Shown one piece after another: positions 1 through 5,585 of a stretch of 6,436 nt of DNA. The translations under genes were made by a program, and so were the position numbers. The notes beneath the pieces were generated by a model, which was not told where the DNA came from, made no database searches, and saw only the letters and a list, made by a program, of their open reading frames with translations. How positions within the stretch are numbered: the first letter of the stretch is position 1; each line of letters begins with the position of its first letter. This stretch comes from Fidelibacterota bacterium (lineage in GTDB: Bacteria; Fidelibacterota; Fidelibacteria; Fidelibacterales; Fidelibacteraceae), in contig JAUVKP010000070.1 in NCBI GenBank assembly GCA_030596185.1, positions 1-6,436 of the forward strand. Reading direction: 5' to 3'.

Positions 1-1
1 G

Positions 2-145
2 CTGTCAGAAGGCAAGTTACCAAGCAATGCGCTTATTATAGCAACACAAAATTGTAAAAGCCTTTACGGACTTAAAATGATTGACAACGGTATCCAAGAT
101 CTGGAATATAATGTGACAGATATTGTCACGGTAATTAAAGAGTGA
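2..145 (+). CDS. Prephenate dehydratase-like protein, C-terminal fragment (5' end outside window)
   Basis: The frame is open from base 2 to a TGA at 143-145 and gives 47 residues. The pattern A-L-I-I-A-T ... L-Y-G-L-K-M-I ... G-I-Q-D ... N-V-T matches the end of prephenate dehydratase (PDT) catalytic domains, which typically read AAIAS...LYGLEIL..NIQD...NxTRF. PDT converts prephenate to phenylpyruvate for phenylalanine synthesis in the cytosol, which fits the chorismate genes that follow. Two things are odd. The conserved T-R-F motif near the end reads T-D-I, keeping the Thr but losing Arg and Phe. The protein also stops about eight residues after that motif, so the regulatory ACT domain that usually follows is absent. 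It could be a feedback-insensitive PDT, a PDT relative with different chemistry such as the ACT-less prephenate decarboxylases, or a degenerate domain. The family call is moderately sure and the exact activity is unknown because the N-terminal part is not visible. Confidence 0.6.
   Translation: MSEGKLPSNALIIATQNCKSLYGLKMIDNGIQDLEYNVTDIVTVIKE
81..112 (+). promoter_or_regulatory. Possible sigma-70-like promoter hexamers, suboptimal spacing
   Basis: An exact TTGACA lies at 81-86 and an exact TATAAT at 107-112, inside the end of the upstream coding region and about 135 bases before the aroA start. The spacer is 20 bases, longer than the usual 16-18, and there is no TGn extension before the TATAAT. 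Placement is reasonable for transcribing the aro operon, but two AT-rich hexamers can coincide by chance and the spacing argues against strong activity. Confidence 0.2.
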
Positions 146-160
146 ACAGTGAACAGTGAA
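141..160 (+). repeat. Heptamer tandem repeat AGTGAAC, about 2.9 copies
   Basis: The unit AGTGAAC occurs at 141-147 and 148-154, and all but its last base at 155-160. The first unit contains the TGA stop codon (143-145) of the upstream gene, so the repeat begins inside the coding region and runs into the gap. It shares the 7-base period and the terminal AAC with the longer repeat that begins 11 bases downstream. Confidence 0.85.
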
Positions 161-171
161 AATCTCTATAT

Positions 172-241
172 TTTAAACCTTAAACTTTAAACCTTAAACT
201 TTAAACCTTAAACTTTAAACCTTAAACTTTAAACCTTAAAC
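172..241 (+). repeat. 14-bp tandem repeat TTTAAACCTTAAAC, five perfect copies
   Basis: Five identical copies lie at 172-185, 186-199, 200-213, 214-227 and 228-241. Each is two heptamers differing in one base (TTTAAAC then CTTAAAC), so the block is ten alternating heptamers. It ends 6 bases before the aroA ATG and fills almost all of the leader. It carries TAA stops; the one at 230-232 is in frame with aroA. No Shine-Dalgarno sequence is present between the repeat and aroA. A role in transcription or translation of aroA is possible but is inference; it may simply be an intergenic simple-sequence repeat. Confidence 0.95.
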
Positions 242-247
242 GAATTT

Positions 248-1546
248 ATGCCCGATCATAATATTAAAATTGTTGAACCAATTGACTCCGTACGCGGTCA
301 GATCACGCTTCCGGGTGATAAATCAATGAGTCATCGTGCTTTAATGTTTGCCGCTATCGCAAAAGGAGTTTCAAAGATAAAACATTTGAACATCGGCGGA
401 GATGCATTATCAACTATTGCATGCTTGCAAAAGCTTGGTGTGAATTTCCAATTGGGTAAATTTACGGTCGATGTTGACAGTCCGGGTATTAATGGCTGGA
501 AACAACCTCAGGACGGTATCTTGAATTGCGGTAATTCAGGTACAACGGTTCGTTTGATGTCAGGTTTACTTGCCGGACGGGAAAATCTGAATATTATGTT
601 GACAGGCGATGATTCTCTTTCAACTCGTCCCATGAAACGTGTGATTGAACCCTTAAAGAAAATGGGTGCTGATATAAGTGCTGAAGACGGTCATTTACCT
701 ATGAAGATCAAGGGAAAATTACTAGACGGGATACAATATGTTCTCCCCGTTGCCAGCGCTCAAGTAAAATCTTGTGTCTTATTCGCTGGTTTGTCGGCTA
801 AAGGCAAGACCTTTGTAGAAGAACCTGTCAAAAGCCGGGACCATACTGAAAAAATGATGAAAATGTTCCGTATACCGATTTTTCAAAATAAAAATATTAT
901 TTCTGTTCATGCGTTGCGCCGTTCAATCCCGGGCTTTAATTATTCGGTTCCCGGTGACCCTTCCTCTGCAGCATATTGGGTTGCAGCCGGACTCTTGTTA
1001 CCAAAAAGCCGACTGTTCTTGAGAAAGATGTCAATGAATCCAACTCGAACGGCTTTTATTTCTTTGCTCAAAGCTTCGGGGGCTGATATTGATTTGATCG
1101 CAAAAGATAAGAACTTAGAACCAGCGGGCGATGTAGTCGTTCGTTCATCTGCTTTACGACAATTTGATATACGTGCGAAACAGGTACCTGGTTTGATTGA
1201 CGAGTTACCACTTCTTGCCTTGATAGCGACTCAGGCAAAAGGCCTTACGACTATTCGTGGCGCAAAAGAATTGCGATATAAAGAGAGTGATCGTATTTCA
1301 TCGACTGTAGCCATGCTACGAAATATTGGTGCAAAAATAGAAGAATTTGATGATGGTATGAGTATACAAGGCGGTATAAAGTTGAAAGGTGGAGAAGTGG
1401 ATGCCCAAGGCGATCATCGTATTGCTATGACCGCTTCGATCGCCGGTTTGATAAGTGAAAAGCCTGTATATGTTCGAGGTTGGTCAACAGTGGATATATC
1501 TTATCCGAATTTTTATAACATTTTAGGTAGGATAAGTAAAAAATGA
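248..1546 (+). CDS. aroA: 3-phosphoshikimate 1-carboxyvinyltransferase (EPSP synthase)
   Basis: This enzyme transfers the enolpyruvyl group of PEP to shikimate-3-phosphate, the sixth step of the shikimate pathway. The 432 residues match the usual family length. Signatures in order are P-G-D-K-S-M-S-H-R at 22-30, G-N-S-G-T-T at 95-100, R-P-M at 127-129, S-A-Q-V-K-S at 170-175, S-R-D-H-T-E at 196-201, V-P-G-D-P-S-S-A-A at 234-242, the catalytic Asp of D-E-L-P at 318, L-R-Y-K-E-S-D-R at 342-349 and G-D-H-R-I-A-M at 388-394. The G-N-S-G-T-T and S-A-Q-V-K-S forms look closer to Bacillus-like enzymes than to the E. coli form. The start is secure: a TAA in frame lies at 230-232 and 248 is the first start codon after it. 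No Shine-Dalgarno sequence is seen; the 14-bp repeat ends 6 bases upstream. The stop overlaps the aroE start in ATGA at 1543-1546. Confidence 0.97.
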   Translation: MPDHNIKIVEPIDSVRGQITLPGDKSMSHRALMFAAIAKGVSKIKHLNIGGDALSTIACLQKLGVNFQLGKFTVDVDSPGINGWKQPQDGILNCGNSGTTVRLMSGLLAGRENLNIMLTGDDSLSTRPMKRVIEPLKKMGADISAEDGHLPMKIKGKLLDGIQYVLPVASAQVKSCVLFAGLSAKGKTFVEEPVKSRDHTEKMMKMFRIPIFQNKNIISVHALRRSIPGFNYSVPGDPSSAAYWVAAGLLLPKSRLFLRKMSMNPTRTAFISLLKASGADIDLIAKDKNLEPAGDVVVRSSALRQFDIRAKQVPGLIDELPLLALIATQAKGLTTIRGAKELRYKESDRISSTVAMLRNIGAKIEEFDDGMSIQGGIKLKGGEVDAQGDHRIAMTASIAGLISEKPVYVRGWSTVDISYPNFYNILGRISKK

Positions 1547-2349
1547 AATTTGCATTACTTGGATATAAAATTGCCTACTCTTTGAGTCCGGTCATCCATG
1601 AGTTGATCAGTCAATCTCCCATGGATTATAGTATTATTGATATCGCACCCGAAAAATTAAATGAAGCAATTCCAAAGACCTTTGAACATCTCTCCGGTTT
1701 TAATGTGACAATTCCTCATAAACAAACAATCATGGATCACTGTAAAATCCTTGATCATGTTGCCGAAAAGATCGGAGCTGTCAATACAGTTGATATTCGT
1801 AATGGAATCTGGAAGGGTTATAATACGGATTATCTTGGCTTTATTCGATCTATCAAGGAAAACATTCCGGATTACATTTCTTATCATCCTGTTATTATCG
1901 GATATGGTGGTGTTGCAAGAGCTGTCGCATTTGGACTTAAGAAGCTTGGGTTTAAAGCAATAACAGTACAGGGTGGTGAACAAAAATCGGAGCGTGATGA
2001 ATTTATAAATTCAATGTACTCTACGCTAAATATGAATGTTTTTGACCTTTTGCCCAAGATCCCAAGATTATGGATCAATTGTACACCTATCGGCGGAGCA
2101 AAGATCCCGGAGATACCTGATAGTTTCATTGATCTTGATAAAGAGGATTATCTTTTTGATCTGAATTATGCACCTTATCCTACACATCTTGAACTAAAGG
2201 CCAAAGAGCAGAAAATTCCCACTTTGAATGGCATGAAAATGCTGATATACCAGGCCATTGAAGCACAAAAAATATGGTTAGATGATGAACAATATACAGA
2301 TGTGAATTCAATAATTCATTCCATTGCACATATAAATACCGTATCTTAA
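1543..2349 (+). CDS. aroE: Shikimate dehydrogenase with an unusual cofactor loop
   Basis: The enzyme reduces 3-dehydroshikimate to shikimate, normally with NADPH (step 4). At 268 residues it has the usual length. The substrate domain shows S-L-S-P at 13-16, N-V-T-I-P-H-K with catalytic Lys60, G-A-V-N-T at 78-82 and N-T-D with catalytic Asp96. The Rossmann domain shows G-Y-G-G-V-A at 120-125, N-C-T-P-I-G-G at 179-185 (usually N-A-T-P-x-G-M), Y-A-P-Y-P-T at 209-214 (usually Y-N-P-x-x-T) and the C-terminal N-G-M-K-M-L-I-Y-Q at 229-237. The segment after the second beta strand, V-Q-G-G-E-Q-K-S at 142-149, lacks the N-R-T motif that normally binds the NADP 2'-phosphate, so cofactor preference may differ. 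Catalytic residues are intact, and its place among the other aro genes supports a true pathway enzyme. A weak AGGA at 1529-1532 precedes the ATG, which overlaps the aroA stop. Confidence 0.95.
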   Translation: MKFALLGYKIAYSLSPVIHELISQSPMDYSIIDIAPEKLNEAIPKTFEHLSGFNVTIPHKQTIMDHCKILDHVAEKIGAVNTVDIRNGIWKGYNTDYLGFIRSIKENIPDYISYHPVIIGYGGVARAVAFGLKKLGFKAITVQGGEQKSERDEFINSMYSTLNMNVFDLLPKIPRLWINCTPIGGAKIPEIPDSFIDLDKEDYLFDLNYAPYPTHLELKAKEQKIPTLNGMKMLIYQAIEAQKIWLDDEQYTDVNSIIHSIAHINTVS

Positions 2350-2365
2350 GTTTTACGAACGATTT

Positions 2366-2369
2366 GGAG
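2366..2369 (+). promoter_or_regulatory. Shine-Dalgarno site of aroC
   Basis: GGAG at 2366-2369 lies 6 bases before the aroC ATG at 2376, within the only true intergenic gap of the operon (2350-2375). It is the clearest ribosome binding site in the window and indicates that aroC can be initiated independently rather than only by coupling to aroE. Confidence 0.75.
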
Positions 2370-2375
2370 TAAAAT

Positions 2376-3512
2376 ATGAATGAAAGTATTACATACATGA
2401 GCGGTGGTGAGAGCCACGGACCTGCAATGACCTGTATGATCAAGGGTTTACCTGCTGGATTTCAAGTCAATATTGAGCAAGTAAATTTCCAGCTTTGGCG
2501 TCGTCAGCAGGGTTATGGTCGTGGTGGCAGGATGAAGATAGAACAAGATAAAGTTGCAGTTTTAAGTGGTTTACGTAACAGTATGACCTTGGCTTCACCT
2601 GTGACTCTCATGGTTCAAAATAAAGATTTTAAGAATTGGCAATATAAAATGGATCCGGTTGAATCCGATGTTTCGGAAAAAGTCGAGATCCCTCGTCCGG
2701 GACACGCAGATTATCCTGGAATTAAAAAATATGGTTTTGATGATATTCGTAATGTCCTGGAACGTGCATCCGCCAGAGAAACAGCAGCAAGAATTTTACC
2801 CGGTGCAATTTGCCGTCAGTTTTTGGAAGAATTAGGAATAAATATTTATTCTCATATTACTCAACTTGGTACCATTAAAGTATCTCAGTCGAAAGTAAGT
2901 GAAGCATTACTAAAAAAAGTTGATGCTTCCGATGTGCGCTGTATTGATGAGAATAAAGCAAAGGCCATGAGAAAAGAAATAGACAGCGTTAAAGCTGCCG
3001 GCGACTCAATAGGCGGTGTTTTTCAAATTGTCGTTTTTGGCTTACCTATAGGCTTGGGTTCTTACGTCCATTGGGACGATAAATTAAGTACAGCTATGGC
3101 TTCCGAGATCATGGGCCTACAAGCGATCAAAGGTATTTCTTTTGGTGATGGCTTTGAAGCTGCCGATAAACGGGGATCCCAATATCATGATGCTTTTAAA
3201 GTCCAAGGTGATGAAATTCAGCGGACATCAAATCACGCAGGTGGTTTGGAAGGTGGTATGAGCAATGGCCAGCCCCTTGTTATCAACGCTGTGATGAAGC
3301 CTATTCCTACTCTGACAAAGGCTTTGGAAAGTTTTAATATTGAAAGCATGGAAAAAGTGGATGCCCATAAAGAACGTAGTGATACCTGTGCGCTACCGGC
3401 AGCTGCTGTCGTTGCGGAAAATCTCATAGCACGACCTATACTTAACGCTATATTTGCCCGTTTTGGTGCTGATTGTTGGGATGAAATTAAAGAGCGATAT
3501 TTGAAAGCGTGA
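2376..3512 (+). CDS. aroC: Chorismate synthase
   Basis: This FMN-dependent enzyme removes phosphate from EPSP to give chorismate, the final shared step. It has 378 residues, normal for the family. Visible signatures are G-E-S-H-G with active-site His14, R-R-Q-Q-G-Y-G-R-G-G-R-M at 42-53, R-P-G-H-A-D-Y with active-site His110, S-A-R-E-T-A-A-R at 132-139, R-G-S-Q-Y-H-D at 266-272, S-N-H-A-G-G-L-E-G-G-M-S-N-G at 285-298 and the C-terminal R-S-D-T-C-A-L-P-A-A-A at 334-344. The last motif has the P-A-A form seen in many Gram-positive-type enzymes rather than the P-R-A form of E. coli. In the stretch usually written R-x-G-x-T-x-G-S-P both glycines are replaced (Ser69, Ala73). The start follows a good Shine-Dalgarno site. 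The stop overlaps the aroK start in GTGA at 3509-3512. Confidence 0.97.
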   Translation: MNESITYMSGGESHGPAMTCMIKGLPAGFQVNIEQVNFQLWRRQQGYGRGGRMKIEQDKVAVLSGLRNSMTLASPVTLMVQNKDFKNWQYKMDPVESDVSEKVEIPRPGHADYPGIKKYGFDDIRNVLERASARETAARILPGAICRQFLEELGINIYSHITQLGTIKVSQSKVSEALLKKVDASDVRCIDENKAKAMRKEIDSVKAAGDSIGGVFQIVVFGLPIGLGSYVHWDDKLSTAMASEIMGLQAIKGISFGDGFEAADKRGSQYHDAFKVQGDEIQRTSNHAGGLEGGMSNGQPLVINAVMKPIPTLTKALESFNIESMEKVDAHKERSDTCALPAAAVVAENLIARPILNAIFARFGADCWDEIKERYLKA

Positions 3513-4018
3513 AAGAGTATAAAAAACATATTTTCCTCATAGGAATGATGGGTTCGGGAAAGTCGGCAGTTGCAAATGAATTGGCTTCGATCCTGAATTA
3601 TGATTTGATAGATCTTGACCAAAGGATCGTTGAAAAATATGGAAAAAGTATTGAACGGATATTCCTTGAAGAGGGTGAAATAGTATTCAGGGGATATGAG
3701 GCAGAAACTGCGCGCGCACTCAAAATATCAGATCCGGCAGTTATTGCGACCGGTGGTGGTTTTCCGGTAAGAACAGAAAACCGAAGATGGATGAAAAAGA
3801 CGGGAAAAGTAGTTTGGTTAAAATGTAATCCTGGACTTATCCTTGAAAGAATAAAAAATGAAGATAGACCTTTACTGCCAAAACCGATTAGCGTCGAACA
3901 TATTGAAAATATTTTGAACGGTCGCACCCATATTTACACACAGGCCGATATGATCATAAATACTGATAGATTAACACCCAAAGAGGCTGCAAAGAAGATC
4001 AAGAGCATGATAAAATGA
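3509..4018 (+). CDS. aroK: Shikimate kinase (GTG start)
   Basis: The enzyme phosphorylates the 3-hydroxyl of shikimate with ATP (step 5). It has 169 residues, typical for AroK/AroL. It shows the Walker A loop G-M-M-G-S-G-K-S at 12-19, the shikimate-binding D-L-D with Asp35 and Asp37, F-R at 60-61 in the E-I-V-F-R motif, the glycine triplet G-G-G at 82-84, the lid arginine Arg120 in D-R-P-L-L, and Arg139 in the R-T-H-I-Y adenine-side motif. All expected binding residues are present. The GTG start is supported because it lies eight residues before the first strand of the P-loop fold, the usual distance, and overlaps the aroC stop as GTGA; no strong Shine-Dalgarno site is seen, so translation probably depends on coupling. 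The stop overlaps the aroB start in ATGA at 4015-4018. Confidence 0.96.
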   Translation: MKEYKKHIFLIGMMGSGKSAVANELASILNYDLIDLDQRIVEKYGKSIERIFLEEGEIVFRGYEAETARALKISDPAVIATGGGFPVRTENRRWMKKTGKVVWLKCNPGLILERIKNEDRPLLPKPISVEHIENILNGRTHIYTQADMIINTDRLTPKEAAKKIKSMIK

Positions 4019-5130
4019 GAACTGTAAAAGTCGACATTGCGGAACGATCATATCAGATCGTGATCGATCAACACTTGTTAATGAATGTTGGCGAACAAGT
4101 ACAAGCATTTCTAAAAAAAGGCAATAAAGTTGCTTTGTTGGTTTCTAAAACCGTGAAAAAGCTTTATTCCGATAGAGTGGTAAGATCATTAATAACATCA
4201 GGTTATGAAGTTGACATGTTTTTGGTACCCAGTGGGGAAGAGAATAAAAATCTCACAACAGTATCCAAGTTGTACGATGAACTTATTGAGAATTCTTATG
4301 ATCGCTCTTGTGCTATCATTGCATTGGGCGGCGGCATTGTCGGTGATGTTTCAGGTTTTGTCTCATCCAGTTTATTTCGCGGATTACCCTTTATTCAGTT
4401 GCCAACTACCTTGCTTTCTCAGGTAGACTCCTCCGTTGGTGGAAAAGTGGGTGTTAATCACTCTCAAGGCAAGAATCTTATCGGTGCTTTTTATCAACCT
4501 AAGGTTGTTCTAATAGATCCGACTGTTCTGAAAACTCTAGAAATTCGTGAACTGATCTGTGGATATGGCGAGATCCTTAAATATGGCTTTATCAGGGATG
4601 CATCGTTTTTACAGACATGTTTGGACAATAAAAACAGTATTATTTCACTAAAAGATATGGAATTGATCTCAGAGATCATTCGCCGTTCTGTAGAGATCAA
4701 GGCAGAGATGGTATCAGAAGATGAACAAGAAGCCGGGTTTCGTATGCTTTTGAATTTTGGACATACTATTGGTCATGCGATCGAGAAAAGCTGCGGTTAT
4801 GGTAAATTTCTACATGGTGAGGCAGTAATTCTTGGAATGTGTGCTGCATTGAAGATAAGCATGGAAAAACTTGGACTGGATTCTGTCAAGGGAAAATCAG
4901 CTATCGATTCTCTATGTAAAATTAAACTTGGACATGATTTGAGTACTCTGGATATTGATAAAGCAATGATAGCTCTTATGCATGATAAAAAGATCAGGGA
5001 CGGTAAATTAAATTTTGTGCTCTTAAAGGATATCGGATCTCCGGTGATCGTTAATGATATTACACCTGAAATGGTCAGGGAAACCTTACTTTGGTTAAAA
5101 GAACGCTATAAGAATGGGGCAGGCTCATGA
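4015..5130 (+). CDS. aroB: 3-dehydroquinate synthase
   Basis: The enzyme cyclises DAHP to 3-dehydroquinate using a divalent metal and catalytic NAD (step 2). The 371 residues match the family. The NAD-binding part shows S-G-E at 73-75, G-G-G-I-V-G-D at 105-111 and P-T-T-L-L-S-Q-V-D-S-S-V-G-G-K at 130-144. The C-terminal metal-binding part shows G-Y-G-E-I-L-K-Y-G at 183-191 with Glu186, N-F-G-H-T-I-G-H-A-I-E at 247-257 with His250 and His254, and H-G-E-A-V at 267-271. Glu186, His250 and His267 are the expected metal ligands. D-K-K at 323-325 also fits the family. The ATG overlaps the aroK stop, with a weak AAGAG at 4001-4005. Four GATC sites fall within 24 bases near the 5' end of the gene. 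The stop overlaps the aroQ start in ATGA at 5127-5130. Confidence 0.97.
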   Translation: MRTVKVDIAERSYQIVIDQHLLMNVGEQVQAFLKKGNKVALLVSKTVKKLYSDRVVRSLITSGYEVDMFLVPSGEENKNLTTVSKLYDELIENSYDRSCAIIALGGGIVGDVSGFVSSSLFRGLPFIQLPTTLLSQVDSSVGGKVGVNHSQGKNLIGAFYQPKVVLIDPTVLKTLEIRELICGYGEILKYGFIRDASFLQTCLDNKNSIISLKDMELISEIIRRSVEIKAEMVSEDEQEAGFRMLLNFGHTIGHAIEKSCGYGKFLHGEAVILGMCAALKISMEKLGLDSVKGKSAIDSLCKIKLGHDLSTLDIDKAMIALMHDKKIRDGKLNFVLLKDIGSPVIVNDITPEMVRETLLWLKERYKNGAGS

Positions 5131-5585
5131 GCACTGAAAAAAAGAATGGTAAGATTTGTGTTATTCATGGTCCAAATCTAAATATGCTGGGCCACCGTGA
5201 TAAAGCTCAATATGGTAGCTTAACGCTTGATAAATTGAATAAAATGATACGTCAAAAAGCTGAAGAATTAGGATTGGATGTCAGTATTTACCAGTTTAAC
5301 TCGGAAGAGAAGATCATTAAGATGTTGCATCGTCAGCGCAAGATCTCTGAGGGTATTATCATTAATCCGGCGGCTTTTACTCATTATAGTTATGCTATTC
5401 GGGATGCGATCGAACTTTTAGCGATCCCTGTTGTAGAAGTACATCTCTCAAATATTTACGAGCGCGAAGAATTTCGCTCCATATCCGTGACAAAAGATGT
5501 TTGTATAAAACAGTTTTACGGTAAAAAAGAAGAAAGTTATTTCGAGGCATTGCAATTTTTGCATGAGAACTTAAAAAAATCATGA
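5127..5585 (+). CDS. aroQ: 3-dehydroquinate dehydratase, type II
   Basis: This is the small, trans-dehydrating enzyme that makes 3-dehydroshikimate from 3-dehydroquinate (step 3), usually a dodecamer. Its 152 residues are normal. The signature G-P-N-L-N-M-L-G spans 15-22. Catalytic and binding residues can be placed by motif: Asn17, Arg24, Tyr29 (the catalytic base), Asn80 and His86 in I-N-P-A-A-F-T-H, His106 and Ser108-Asn109 in E-V-H-L-S-N, Arg113 and Arg117 in R-E-E-F-R. Two regions depart from consensus: the usual Q-S-N-H-E-G reads Q-F-N-S-E-E at 56-61, and the glycine-rich G-x-G-x-x-G-Y near the C terminus is lost (Q-F-Y-G-K-K-E-E-S-Y at 129-138). The active-site set remains complete, so function is likely kept. 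GGGG and AGG at 5116-5123 may serve as ribosome binding site. The start overlaps the aroB stop and the stop overlaps the next gene at 5582-5585. Confidence 0.95.
   Translation: MSTEKKNGKICVIHGPNLNMLGHRDKAQYGSLTLDKLNKMIRQKAEELGLDVSIYQFNSEEKIIKMLHRQRKISEGIIINPAAFTHYSYAIRDAIELLAIPVVEVHLSNIYEREEFRSISVTKDVCIKQFYGKKEESYFEALQFLHENLKKS

Noticed and set aside
141..241. Possible CRISPR array
   Set aside because: The repeats are short, directly adjacent and have no unique spacers between them, so they are simple tandem repeats.
172..241. Telomere-like repeat resembling TTTAGGG arrays
   Set aside because: The reverse complement (GTTTAAGGTTTAAA) only loosely resembles a telomere unit, and the block is short, internal and flanked by bacterial genes.
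172..241. Transcription terminator or riboswitch leader before aroA
   Set aside because: The repeat is AT-rich with only short TTTAAA self-complementarity; no stable stem followed by a T-run, and no known aptamer pattern, could be seen in 146-247.
536..553. EPSP synthase G-N-S-G-T-T motif as a sign of herbicide-tolerant enzyme type
   Set aside because: The motif keeps the key glycine, and the form is common in ordinary Bacillus-like enzymes, so nothing about inhibitor response can be concluded from it.
1657..2129. Open frames on the minus strand, and one in another plus frame (1751-1963), inside aroE
   Set aside because: They lie fully within a gene with strong family motifs, have no ribosome site or recognisable domain, and look like out-of-frame shadows of the aroE coding sequence.
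3375..3425. Apparent loss of Arg in the C-terminal chorismate synthase motif (P-A-A instead of P-R-A)
   Set aside because: The R-S-D-x-C-x-x-P-A-A form is a regular variant in many bacterial chorismate synthases, so it is not a defect.
3233..3927. Minus-strand open frames across the aroC end and aroK
   Set aside because: Both overlap well-supported genes on the opposite strand, span the junction between two genes, and show no protein family signature.
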